Assembly (NCBI GenBank): GCA_963620035.1 | Contig: CAVEXN010000004.1 | Coordinates: forward strand, 48,348 to 112,347 | Reading direction: 5' to 3' | Origin: F23-D06 sp963620035 | Lineage (GTDB): Bacteria; Bacteroidota; Bacteroidia; Bacteroidales; WCHB1-69 | DNA: 64,000 nt | Part shown: piece by piece, positions 42,924-51,109 of the stretch | Numbering within the stretch: position 1 is the first letter of the stretch | How the letters are laid out: each line of letters starts with the position of its first letter | Position numbers and translations under genes: made by a program | The notes under the pieces: generated by a model | Told to the model about the DNA's origin: nothing | What the model saw: only the letters and a program-made list of their open reading frames with translations | The model's database searches: none

Positions 42924-43503
42924 GATTTGTGAACGTATTGTTCTTCAGCCAATTCTCGGCACGTTCCAGCAAATCGAAAAGCAGGGCGTTCTCTGCGGTA
43001 GGCAACACGATCGACTTGTGTTTCTTGTGCCGCACCCACGAAATGGCCGTAATGCTGTCCGTATAGACCGGGATGTCAAGGTTCCTCTGTTTTAGCAAAG
43101 CGAGACCATGCACCAGCGCCAAAAACTCGCCGATGTTGTTGGAGGCATTAGCGAAAGGGCCTTTATGGAACCACACTTCGCGGGTTGCCGCATATACCCC
43201 ACGGTATTCCATCACCCTGGTCACCATATTGCAAGCCGCATCCACGCAAAGGCTGTCGAGCATGGGCTTGGCATCATCCTCGTGCAGAACACGCACAGGG
43301 ATTCCGCTCGATGGAGAGGGACGATTCCGGTAATAGGCCGCATACCCTTCGATGAAAGCGGACTTGGCAGCCTCAAGGCTGTCGAACGACTTATACTTAG
43401 CGTGATTGTATTGGAACACCTGCTTCCGGCACTCCGGCCAATTGTCGAAAACACCGGTCTTTAGACCTTCCCACACCACATAGAATTTTTTCTTCTCATT
43501 CAT
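42862..43503 (-). CDS. Viroplasmin/RNase H family protein
   Basis: The 213-residue protein has an N-terminal caulimovirus-viroplasmin domain (KFYVVWEGLKTGVFDNWPECRKQV, then YKSFDSLEAAKSAF) that binds RNA/DNA hybrids. The C-terminal RNase H fold has VDAACN in the place of the first catalytic Asp, NIGEFLALVHGLALL with the Glu, and YTDSITAISWV with the next Asp. It likely removes RNA from hybrids. Its 3' end overlaps ygiQ. Confidence 0.88.
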   Translation of the reverse strand: MNEKKKFYVVWEGLKTGVFDNWPECRKQVFQYNHAKYKSFDSLEAAKSAFIEGYAAYYRNRPSPSSGIPVRVLHEDDAKPMLDSLCVDAACNMVTRVMEYRGVYAATREVWFHKGPFANASNNIGEFLALVHGLALLKQRNLDIPVYTDSITAISWVRHKKHKSIVLPTAENALLFDLLERAENWLKNNTFTNPIYKWNTPLWGEIPADFGRK

Positions 43504-43518
43504 CTGTCGTTAATTTCG

Positions 43519-43526
43519 TATTTTTG
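43519..43526 (+). promoter_or_regulatory. -7 promoter element for gldH
   Basis: TATTTTTG, 64 bp upstream of the ATG. It lies left of the divergent box at 43557-43564, so the predicted 5' ends of the two transcripts overlap slightly. Confidence 0.5.
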
Positions 43527-43556
43527 CGGCTCTTTCAAAACCTCGCAAAAAGGTTG

Positions 43557-43564
43557 CAAAAATA
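43557..43564 (-). promoter_or_regulatory. -7 promoter element for the viroplasmin/RNase H gene
   Basis: Leftward TATTTTTG, 53 bp from the ATG at 43503. Confidence 0.5.
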
Positions 43565-43589
43565 AAATTATTTAAAAAAAAAATCAGAT

Positions 43590-44096
43590 ATGAAAAACAT
43601 AAAATTCGAAATCGCGCTGGCATTCGCCCCGCTCTTGCTGCTGGCCGCCTGTCATTCCACCCCAAAGCAGGAAGCCATTGCGGTGACACACACCTTTCCG
43701 CAACAGAACTGGTCGTACCCCGAACAAGTCATCGATTTTCCTTTCACCATAACGGACACGTCAAAAGATTACCGCATTGAGTTCACGCTTGAATACGACA
43801 GTGCCGTAAACGTGCTTTCCGAGCTCCCCGTCTCCATCACGTTAGTCTATCCGGACAGCATGAAGACATACGTGTCCAGTCTCATCGACTTCAGGACACC
43901 CGGGCGCGGTGCAGTCATACCGACAGAGCGTAAAGGCAGCGGATGTTCCCGCACCTTGGTGGCATTTCCCAAGAAAAGGCTAAACCAGCCGGGCAACTAT
44001 CGCGTCAGTTTATACCGGAAAGCCGAGAAGTACGACAACTACGGCTTCAGCAGTCTCACCTTGTGCGTTGTTCCGGCTGACGGCAAGCGGAAATGA
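43590..44096 (+). CDS. gldH: Gliding motility lipoprotein GldH-like
   Basis: The 168-residue protein has a lipoprotein signal peptide ending in the lipobox LLAAC (Cys at about residue 23). The mature part has the GldH pattern: PQQNWSYPEQVIDFPFTITD, then a YRIEFTLEYDS strand and a C-terminal PGNYRVSLYRKAE. GldH is an outer-membrane-facing lipoprotein linked to gliding/T9SS in Flavobacterium, and is retained in non-gliding Bacteroidales. The family assignment rests on overall pattern, and the usual R-N-L-Y-x-F segment is not obvious. Confidence 0.72.
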   Translation: MKNIKFEIALAFAPLLLLAACHSTPKQEAIAVTHTFPQQNWSYPEQVIDFPFTITDTSKDYRIEFTLEYDSAVNVLSELPVSITLVYPDSMKTYVSSLIDFRTPGRGAVIPTERKGSGCSRTLVAFPKKRLNQPGNYRVSLYRKAEKYDNYGFSSLTLCVVPADGKRK

Positions 44097-44121
44097 CTGG
44101 CAACTCTCGCGAGTACACATT

Positions 44122-44817
44122 TCAGACATCCTCGCGGTAAAGCAACGGGCTGGTTATCGTCTGTATGACCGGGAAATCACGGTCATACATCCTGTTGCAC
44201 TTCGGTATTTGCTTGTCTCTGGTCTTCAGCCTTGTAACCTCTTCCAGAGCCTCGTCGATGCACTGCTCCATATAGTCAACCCAATCCGACATGGGTGGCA
44301 TTCCGGTCTTGCTTGGCAGAATGTCGGCGTAATTGTTGACAGACAATTCATGCATGTCATAATCCACTTGTCGCGAAAGCACCGTTTTCGCCTTCTCCGC
44401 AAAATCAGACTTGCCGCCGTACAGCATAATCAGGTAATCGTAATCCGTGTGTGCGCCGGTATAAAATCTCCGTCCGTTGCTGTTGATGAAAAACTGCCAG
44501 TCCTCGAAAAGACTCCATGTCCCCGTCCCGTCGGTGGCGCCGTCCAACATAGTCTTGTTGGCCATCACAGCCATCTTCGCCGTCACATTCTTGAACTTGC
44601 CGGCAGAGAGGGAAAATGCCCAAGATGCCGGGAAGCCGGTCTCTTCGGGGCCAAGTTCGGGGACGAACTTCATGAAAGAAATATCCACGCCAAGTTCATG
44701 CTCCAACCGCAGCATGAACTTCAGGTAACTCTCATCGGAACGCAGCAAAAGCATCGTGCAGCGCTGTATGTTTCCGGTACAGTCGGGGGCAATTGTTATC
44801 GTATTTTTAGCGGGCAT
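44122..44817 (-). CDS. Hypothetical protein
   Basis: From the ATG at 44817 the protein has 231 residues, starting MPAKNTITIAPDCTG. It shows no signal peptide or membrane helix. Cysteine-poor, with motifs EHELGVDISFMKFVPELG, FEDWQFFINSNGRR and YTGAHTDYDYLIMLYGG. I do not recognise the family. The frame stays open to 44985, but the 56 upstream residues are Lys/Phe-rich and unlike a conserved N-terminus, and a promoter box lies inside them. The gene converges on gldH (25 bp apart). Confidence 0.6.
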   Translation of the reverse strand: MPAKNTITIAPDCTGNIQRCTMLLLRSDESYLKFMLRLEHELGVDISFMKFVPELGPEETGFPASWAFSLSAGKFKNVTAKMAVMANKTMLDGATDGTGTWSLFEDWQFFINSNGRRFYTGAHTDYDYLIMLYGGKSDFAEKAKTVLSRQVDYDMHELSVNNYADILPSKTGMPPMSDWVDYMEQCIDEALEEVTRLKTRDKQIPKCNRMYDRDFPVIQTITSPLLYREDV

Positions 44818-44829
44818 AATTCGGGACTG

Positions 44830-44837
44830 CAAAAATA
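44830..44837 (-). promoter_or_regulatory. -7 promoter element of the 44.1-44.8 kb hypothetical gene
   Basis: Leftward TATTTTTG. It lies 12 bp from the ATG at 44817, implying a very short leader, or a start further inside the frame. Confidence 0.45.
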
Positions 44838-44914
44838 GCACAAAAACCGTCTTGTAGGGGAAAACCGCAACATCGTTTTCAGACGTGTGGCAGGAATCCC
44901 TTGAAAAACAAATC

Positions 44915-44947
44915 TTTGTTTTATTAAATAAAAAATACTTACTTTTG
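44915..44947 (+). promoter_or_regulatory. Promoter of korAB (TTTG -N21- TACTTTTG)
   Basis: Both parts of the Bacteroidota promoter are present: TTTG at 44915-44918 and TACTTTTG at 44940-44947, 21 bp apart. It is the best-formed promoter in the window; the ATG is 79 bp downstream of the -7 box. Confidence 0.75.
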
Positions 44948-45026
44948 CGGCGTTTTAGAACAGGGGATTTTTTATTATTAAACAACAGACAATCAAATAA
45001 TTAAATACATAAACTCAAAAAAATTT

Positions 45027-46871
45027 ATGGCAAAAGACACGAACATTCAAAACAGGGACGACATTGTCGTCAAGTTTGTTGGAGACTCCGGTGACGGGAT
45101 GCAGCTTTCCGGCACGCTGTTTTCGGATACCGCTGCTTTGACGGGCAACGACATTGCGACGTTTCCCGACTATCCTGCCGAGATCCGCGCACCGCACAAC
45201 ACCATTGCCGGCGTTTCCGGGTTTCAGGTCCACATCGGCTCACACATTTACAGTTCCGGCGACAAGTGCGACTTTTTGGTAGCGATGAACCCGGCCTCTT
45301 TCAAGTCAAACCTCAAATGGGCGAAGAAAGGCTCAACTGTCATTGTTGACATCGACACTTTCACCGACGAAGCCCTTGAGAAAGCGGGGTACACCGAATC
45401 GCCGTTCACTGATGAACTTGAGCGCGAATATCTGATTGTGAAGGCCCCTATCACCTCATTCACCAAACGGATAGGCAAGGATATGGGTGCAGACATGAAG
45501 ACCACGGAGAAATGCCGCAACATGTTTGCGTTAGGCACCGTCTTCTTCTTGACGCACAAGACGCTCAAGCAGACCGAGGCCTATCTGGAGAGGAAGTTCG
45601 CAAAGAAGCCTGAGGTCATCGCGCTGAACAAGGCCGTGTTGAACGAGGGCTATGAATTTGCCGAGAAGCTCGAGCTTATCCGTCCGCGCGTTGTTGAGAT
45701 TTCACACACGCACATGCAGAAAGGGCGTTACCGCAACATCACGGGCAACGTAGCCACGGCCTGGGGCCTTTTGGCCGCAGCCGAGAGAGCGGGACTCACC
45801 TTGTTTTTGGGTTCCTATCCCATCACGCCGGCCACTGACATCATGGTGGAACTGGCCAAACACAAACCGCTCGGAGCGCGCGTCTTCCAGGCCGAAGACG
45901 AGATTGCCGGCATCTGTTCGGCCATCGGCGCCTCATACGCCGGCGCTCTGGCCTGCACCTCCACTTCCGGCCCCGGCCTCTCCCTGAAGAGCGAAGCCCT
46001 GGGACTGGCCGTAATGACCGAGCTTCCGCTTGTGGTCATCGACGTGCAGCGCGGCGGCCCCTCTACCGGTCTCCCTACCAAGACAGAGCAGTCTGACCTT
46101 GCCCAGGCCCTTTACGGCAGAAACGGCGAAGCGCCATGCATCGTGCTGGCCGCTTCCTCCTCGGCAAACTGTTTCTATTGGGCATATATGGCCGCCAAAC
46201 TCTCCCTGGAGCATATGACCCCCGCCATCCTCCTCTCTGACGGGTACCTCGGCAACGGCTCGCAACTGTTCAGGATCCCGAAAGTGGCAGACCTTCCTGA
46301 AATCCATCCTCCGTTCGCGAAAGAAAACGACCCTGACTTCCAGCCTTACCGCCGCGACCCTGAAACGCTGGCGCGCCAGTGGGCAATCCCCGGCATGGCA
46401 GGTCTGCGTCACCGCGTGGGCGGCCTGGAGAAAGAGAACGGGAAAGGAAACCTCTCCACGGATCCGGAAAACCACGCAACGATGGTTTACTGCCGGCAGG
46501 AGAAAGTGAACCGCATCGCCAACTACATTCCGGAGCAAGAAGTGAAAGGCAACCCTGACGGAGACCTGCTGGTAATCGGTTGGGGCGGCACTGCGGGAGC
46601 CCTTACCTTGGCCGTGAACGAGATGAACGCAGAAGGCAAGAAAGTGGCATACGCCCACTTCAACCACATCTCCCCGCTGCCCAGAAACACCGAGGACATC
46701 TTGAAGAAATACAAGAAAATCGTGGTTTGCGAACTCAACTGCGGACAATTCCTCGGCTATCTGAGAAGCAAATTCCCGCAGTATCCTATGCACCAGTACA
46801 ACAAAGTCATGGGACTGCCGTTCGAGATACATGAATTGAAAGAAAAGTTTAACGAAATATTAGGAGAATAA
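45027..46871 (+). CDS. korA: 2-oxoacid:ferredoxin oxidoreductase, gamma-alpha fused subunit
   Basis: This 614-residue protein joins the gamma domain (FVGDSGDGMQLSGTLF, then HIYSSGDKCDFLVAMNP) to the alpha domain (FLGSYPITPATDIMVELAKH, then EDEIAGICSAIGASYAGALACTSTSGPG, then QRGGPSTGLPTKTEQSDL). The fusion is the standard two-subunit form, and the features match 2-oxoglutarate:ferredoxin oxidoreductase (KorA). The C-terminal EMNAEGKKVAYAHFNHISPLP is also typical. The partner beta gene follows 3 bp on. Confidence 0.93.
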   Translation: MAKDTNIQNRDDIVVKFVGDSGDGMQLSGTLFSDTAALTGNDIATFPDYPAEIRAPHNTIAGVSGFQVHIGSHIYSSGDKCDFLVAMNPASFKSNLKWAKKGSTVIVDIDTFTDEALEKAGYTESPFTDELEREYLIVKAPITSFTKRIGKDMGADMKTTEKCRNMFALGTVFFLTHKTLKQTEAYLERKFAKKPEVIALNKAVLNEGYEFAEKLELIRPRVVEISHTHMQKGRYRNITGNVATAWGLLAAAERAGLTLFLGSYPITPATDIMVELAKHKPLGARVFQAEDEIAGICSAIGASYAGALACTSTSGPGLSLKSEALGLAVMTELPLVVIDVQRGGPSTGLPTKTEQSDLAQALYGRNGEAPCIVLAASSSANCFYWAYMAAKLSLEHMTPAILLSDGYLGNGSQLFRIPKVADLPEIHPPFAKENDPDFQPYRRDPETLARQWAIPGMAGLRHRVGGLEKENGKGNLSTDPENHATMVYCRQEKVNRIANYIPEQEVKGNPDGDLLVIGWGGTAGALTLAVNEMNAEGKKVAYAHFNHISPLPRNTEDILKKYKKIVVCELNCGQFLGYLRSKFPQYPMHQYNKVMGLPFEIHELKEKFNEILGE

Positions 46872-46874
46872 GCA

Positions 46875-47912
46875 ATGAAACAGATGGAAAGACATTATGT
46901 TCCTGAAACGGACGTAGATTTAGTAAAAGCAGATTTCCTCAACGACCAGATGGTGAAATGGTGTCCCGGTTGCGGCAACCACGCCATCCTCGCTTCGTTG
47001 CAGCAGACATTCCCTAAGACACGCCACAAGAAAGAGAACATCGTCATGGTTTCCGGTATAGGCTGTTCGTCGCGTATCCCGTATTATGTTGAGACTTATG
47101 GTTTCCACGGCATCCACGGCCGCGCATGCGCCATTGCCACGGGCATGAAAATCGCCAACCCGTCGCTGAGCGTCTGGATCAACATGGGCGACGGCGACTC
47201 TATGGCCATCGGCGGCAACCACCTCATCCACATCGTACGCCGCAACCTTGACGTGAACATCACGCTCTTCAACAACGAGATATATGGTCTCACCAAAGGC
47301 CAGTACTCCCCTACCACAAAGTTCGGGAAGATCACAAAGACCTCTCCATACGGAACCATCGAGTATCCGTTCATTCCCGGCGAACTGATCATGGGAGCCC
47401 AAGGCACATTCTTCGCCCGCGCCATCGACGTGAACCCCAAACTCACTTCAGACATCATGGAACAGGCAGCAGACCATTTCGGCACATCTGTCGTGGAAGT
47501 GCTGCAGAACTGCGTCATCTTCAACGACAAGACGCACGATGCCATCACCAACCGCGAGTGGAGAGAAGACCGCACCATCGTGCTTGAACACGGAAAGCCC
47601 ATGATCTTCGGAAAAAGCCGCGACAAGGGCATCCGCTTCAACGGCACCACGCTCGAAGTGGTCAAACTGGGCGAAAACGGCATTACGGAAAAAGACCTGC
47701 TCGTACATGACGAGACCACCGAAGATACGGGCATCCACATGATGCTGGCCCGTATGAAAGGCGACATGCCCGTGGCCCTCGGTGTCATCCGCTCCGTAAA
47801 GAAACCCATCTATACCGAACTGTTTGAGAAACAGATGGAAGAGGTGAAATCTAAAGCCACCTACTCATGCGTGGACGACCTGCTGAACAGCGGCGACACT
47901 TGGGAGGTGTAA
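46875..47912 (+). CDS. korB: 2-oxoacid:ferredoxin oxidoreductase, beta subunit
   Basis: The 345-residue beta subunit binds thiamine diphosphate: WCPGCGNHAIL with the first cysteines, and the TPP/Mg motif MGDGDSMAIGGNHL with NNEIYGLTKGQYSPT. The IGCSSRIPYY stretch holds a cluster-ligating Cys. Together with KorA it interconverts 2-oxoglutarate and succinyl-CoA using ferredoxin. The length fits the two-subunit form. A strong terminator follows. Confidence 0.94.
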   Translation: MKQMERHYVPETDVDLVKADFLNDQMVKWCPGCGNHAILASLQQTFPKTRHKKENIVMVSGIGCSSRIPYYVETYGFHGIHGRACAIATGMKIANPSLSVWINMGDGDSMAIGGNHLIHIVRRNLDVNITLFNNEIYGLTKGQYSPTTKFGKITKTSPYGTIEYPFIPGELIMGAQGTFFARAIDVNPKLTSDIMEQAADHFGTSVVEVLQNCVIFNDKTHDAITNREWREDRTIVLEHGKPMIFGKSRDKGIRFNGTTLEVVKLGENGITEKDLLVHDETTEDTGIHMMLARMKGDMPVALGVIRSVKKPIYTELFEKQMEEVKSKATYSCVDDLLNSGDTWEV

Positions 47913-47961
47913 CCCTTTGCGACCTTATATTCAATAAAAATATCGAAAAAGTTTTTGGGAC

Positions 47962-47998
47962 AACGAAGCCGAACGTTTGCACGTTCGGCTTCGTTTGT
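47962..47998 (+). terminator. Intrinsic terminator of korAB
   Basis: AACGAAGCCGAACGT pairs perfectly with ACGTTCGGCTTCGTT around a TTGC tetraloop (15 bp stem), then a T-rich tail. Confidence 0.93.
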
Positions 47999-48336
47999 TT
48001 TGCCGTCGATTCCGTCGGTTTTGCCCTGCTCCGGTAACGTCCACATTCTCAAAAAGGATCATAATCCTATTCTCATTATCGGTATTGCATTCTATTGATT
48101 ATGAAAAAACAATCTTCTGATCATCAATAATTTATGGTAAGTTATTGATAACTATCCATATATCAGCATTATAAATGAAAACTTCGCCCTCTGGCGGAAA
48201 CTCCACTGCTGCCGGCTGGACAGGTCGGGACCATCTGCGTAACGCCTCTAAACTCTAAATTCCAAGTTCTAAAAACAGTTATGCGGCGGCAGCCGTGGAC
48301 AGCCGCAGTAACTGAATCAGGCAGCAATATTTTTTG
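47999..48336. other. Intergenic region without genes before lpxD
   Basis: No credible ORF or RNA gene is recognised. It is AT-rich at the left and GC-richer from about 48185. Short hairpin potential exists (for example CGCC-CTCT-GGCG near 48186). A 27-codon frame at 48175 has no support. Confidence 0.5.
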
Positions 48337-48344
48337 TATTTTTG
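48337..48344 (+). promoter_or_regulatory. -7 promoter element of lpxD
   Basis: TATTTTTG lies 20 bp upstream of the lpxD ATG at 48365. Confidence 0.6.
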
Positions 48345-48364
48345 CGCGCCAATAAAAAAATGCA

Positions 48365-49390
48365 ATGAAATATACCGTTTCTCAGATAGCCGGACTGCTT
48401 TCGGCTGAAATAGAAGGAAATCCTGACGGAATCATCACGACAGTATGCAAGATTGAGGAAGGAATGCCCGGCGGTCTTTCATTTCTCTCGAATCCGAAAT
48501 ACACACACCACATATACGACACAAAAGCCACTGCGGTCATCGTCAACCGGAGTTTCATACCGGAGCAGCCCGTGCCCTGCACCTTGATAAAGGTTGAGAA
48601 TTCCTATCTGGCATTCGCCAAACTGCTCAACTTTTATCAGGAGACGGTGCAACAGAACCGGAAAATCGGCGTCTCTGACAAGGCCTGCATAGCCCCGACC
48701 GCCCACATCGGCGAAAATGTCTATATCGGAGAATTTGTCAGCATCGGAGAAAACGTGACTGTCGGGAACGGTGTGCGCCTGTATCCGCATGTCTGCTTAG
48801 GCGACAACGTGAAGATCGGAGACCGCACCGTCTTGAACTCGGGCGTCAAGGTGTATGCCGGATGTGTCATCGGCAGCGACTGCATCTTGCATGCCGGCAG
48901 CGTCATCGGAGCCGACGGCTTCGGATTTGCCGCACAAGACGGGCAGTACCTTAAAATCCCGCAAATCGGCAATGTGGAAATCGGCAACAATGTGGAAGTC
49001 GGGGCCAACACCTGCATTGACCGCGCCACGATGGGTTCGACCCGCATCGAAGACAATGTCAAGATTGACAACCTTGTACAGATAGCGCACAACGTCATCG
49101 TTGGCGAAGGCACCGGCATGGCAGCACAAGTCGGCATTGCAGGCTCCTCAAAAGTAGGCAAGCACTGCATCTTGGCCGGGCAGGTTGGCATTGCCGGCCA
49201 CATCAGCCTTGACGACGGCGTGGTTGTCGGCGCACAGGCCGGCGTGTCACATTCACTGAAACAGGGCATGTACCTCGGGAACCCTGCCGTTCCCCTCAGC
49301 GAGGAAAGACGGCTTATTGTATATCGCCGCAAATTGCCTGAACTGTTCCGGCAAGTGAACGACCTCGGCAAAAGCGACAACAAGAAATAA
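48365..49390 (+). CDS. lpxD: UDP-3-O-(3-hydroxyacyl)glucosamine N-acyltransferase
   Basis: The 341-residue protein has an N-terminal uridine-binding domain (YTVSQIAGLLSAEIEG) and a left-handed parallel beta-helix built of hexapeptide repeats (IGENVYIGEFVSIGENVTVG and on), with the catalytic His in VQIAHNVIVGEG and the C-terminal helix SLKQGMYLGNPAVPL. LpxD is the third enzyme of lipid A synthesis. It is followed 178 bp on by lpxC. Confidence 0.95.
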   Translation: MKYTVSQIAGLLSAEIEGNPDGIITTVCKIEEGMPGGLSFLSNPKYTHHIYDTKATAVIVNRSFIPEQPVPCTLIKVENSYLAFAKLLNFYQETVQQNRKIGVSDKACIAPTAHIGENVYIGEFVSIGENVTVGNGVRLYPHVCLGDNVKIGDRTVLNSGVKVYAGCVIGSDCILHAGSVIGADGFGFAAQDGQYLKIPQIGNVEIGNNVEVGANTCIDRATMGSTRIEDNVKIDNLVQIAHNVIVGEGTGMAAQVGIAGSSKVGKHCILAGQVGIAGHISLDDGVVVGAQAGVSHSLKQGMYLGNPAVPLSEERRLIVYRRKLPELFRQVNDLGKSDNKK

Positions 49391-49568
49391 TTTCCGCAGC
49401 GGACACCCTGTCCCCTCAAACAAGAAAGAAGAAAACAGAACATACACACTCGCATCCTGCAAAGTTCTCATATCCCGTTTTAACGGACTTCACGGCATAG
49501 GGTTTTTTGCAATGAACACGTAAAAAGAACAGAAGTCCTGTCAACTTGAAACATTTATTTTACATCCA

Positions 49569-50495
49569 ATGAATTTTCAGACTACCGTCTTGACGCCGAT
49601 TTCCATATCGGGAAAGGGTTTACATACCGGGAAACAGGTAACCGTTTCGTTTGAGCCGGCACCTGCCGGATACGGAATACGCTTCTCTCGCATTGACTTG
49701 CCGGGGGCACCTGAAGTCAAAGCCGTGCCGCATAACGTGTTTGACACATCGCGCGGCACCTCTATCCGCGAAGGACAGGCTGAAGTACACACCATAGAGC
49801 ACCTTATGGCCGCATTGGCCGGTCTCGGCATCGACAACGTGCTCGTCAAGACTGCGGGGCCCGAAACCCCTATTCTCGACGGGAGTGCGCAGATCTATAT
49901 CGAAATGCTCAAAAGCGCCGGCCTTCAGAAACTTGACGCCCCCCGCCGCACCGGCATCGTCAAGAAAGAGATATCCATTGATATTCCCGAACAGCAGATA
50001 ACACTGACCATAAAGCCGGCAAACCACTTCAGGATGACCGTCAACGTGGACTATGGCACCAAAGTGCTGGCCGCACAACAAGCCATGCTCGATGACATGG
50101 CAAACTTCTATCCTGAGATTTACGACTGCCGGACGTTCGTGTTCCTGGACGAACTGCAGTTCCTCATACAGAACCAACTGGTGAAAGGCGGCGACCTTGA
50201 CAATGCCATCGTGTTCGTTGACAAAGTGCCGGAGCCCAAAGTGCTTCACCAACTTGCCCGCTTCTTCGACAAAGACAACATCACCGTCACCCCCGACCAT
50301 ATCTTGAACAACGTGTCGTTGCGCCATGAGAACGAACCGGCACGTCACAAGTTGCTTGACCTCATCGGCGACCTCTACCTGCTGGGATGTCCTCTGTGCG
50401 CCGAAATCACCGCCGACCGTCCCGGACACTTTGCCAACACCACTTTCGCAAAGAGAATCATAGAGAGCCCCGACTTTGAGATCATCACCGAATAG
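49569..50495 (+). CDS. lpxC: UDP-3-O-acyl-N-acetylglucosamine deacetylase, without the FabZ fusion
   Basis: The 308-residue protein is a complete LpxC: H78 in VHTIEHLMAALAGLGIDN and the HKLLD pair near residue 265 supply the zinc ligands, with LGFPL-like and GGDLDNAIVF motifs. It removes the N-acetyl group in the committed step of lipid A synthesis. Bacteroidota usually encode LpxC fused to the dehydratase FabZ (about 460 residues). Here a TAG stop ends the frame just after the LpxC domain and no FabZ sequence follows in any frame. lpxA is also absent from its usual downstream place. Confidence 0.93.
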   Translation: MNFQTTVLTPISISGKGLHTGKQVTVSFEPAPAGYGIRFSRIDLPGAPEVKAVPHNVFDTSRGTSIREGQAEVHTIEHLMAALAGLGIDNVLVKTAGPETPILDGSAQIYIEMLKSAGLQKLDAPRRTGIVKKEISIDIPEQQITLTIKPANHFRMTVNVDYGTKVLAAQQAMLDDMANFYPEIYDCRTFVFLDELQFLIQNQLVKGGDLDNAIVFVDKVPEPKVLHQLARFFDKDNITVTPDHILNNVSLRHENEPARHKLLDLIGDLYLLGCPLCAEITADRPGHFANTTFAKRIIESPDFEIITE

Positions 50496-50507
50496 AACCC
50501 TGAATGT

Positions 50508-51101
50508 TTGAAAGACGTGAACGACAACAAAACTGAGAATGCGGAGTCTGCGTTCTGCCTCAGGCCTGCCACCGCAGAGGACGTGCCTTTCATCTCCTGG
50601 GCCGTGATGACCGCTGCCGGCATCGAAGAACCCACCGAAGAGATGCGGAAAATGTCACGTATGCTTTGCTGGCGCACCGACGTGCTGTACAGTTGGAAAA
50701 ACAGTATGGTCATGACATTGGGCGAACAACTCGTGGGCAGCCTCACCTGCTACAGCGGAAAAGACTATGCTTCTCTGCGCAGAACCACTATGATACTGAT
50801 TGCCCGCTATTCCGGCGAAGACTTCCGCAACATGGATATGGAAACAGAGCCCGGCGAGTTCTACCTCGACTCGATGGCCGTATTGCCGGAGTTCCGCAAA
50901 CGTGGGATAGCCTCCAAGATGCTGAAAGCCGGCATAACCCATGCCGCCAAACTCAACATCCCGACCGTTTCGTTGGTAGTCAGCCCCCTGAAGCCACAGG
51001 CGCAGCACCTGTACGAATCCGTCGGCTTCCGTTACGATCGCGACATCAACATCTTCAACCAGACCTACCGCAAGATGACCCGGGCGGCTGAAATGCTGTA
51101 A
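50508..51101 (+). CDS. GNAT-family N-acetyltransferase
   Basis: The 197-residue GNAT protein has an N-terminal CFRLRPATAEDVPFI-like strand (here FCLRPATAEDVPF) and the acetyl-CoA site DSMAVLPEFRKRGIASKMLKAG, then VSLVVSPLKPQAQHLYESVGF. The acceptor is unknown. It starts with TTG at 50508 or GTG at 50517, 12-21 bp after lpxC, so it occupies the position where FabZ/lpxA would be expected. Confidence 0.82.
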   Translation: MKDVNDNKTENAESAFCLRPATAEDVPFISWAVMTAAGIEEPTEEMRKMSRMLCWRTDVLYSWKNSMVMTLGEQLVGSLTCYSGKDYASLRRTTMILIARYSGEDFRNMDMETEPGEFYLDSMAVLPEFRKRGIASKMLKAGITHAAKLNIPTVSLVVSPLKPQAQHLYESVGFRYDRDINIFNQTYRKMTRAAEML

Positions 51102-51109
51102 CCGCCACG

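Noticed and set aside
48175..48258. 27-codon frame in the gap before lpxD
   Set aside because: No conservation that I can see, no promoter close by, and low-complexity composition.
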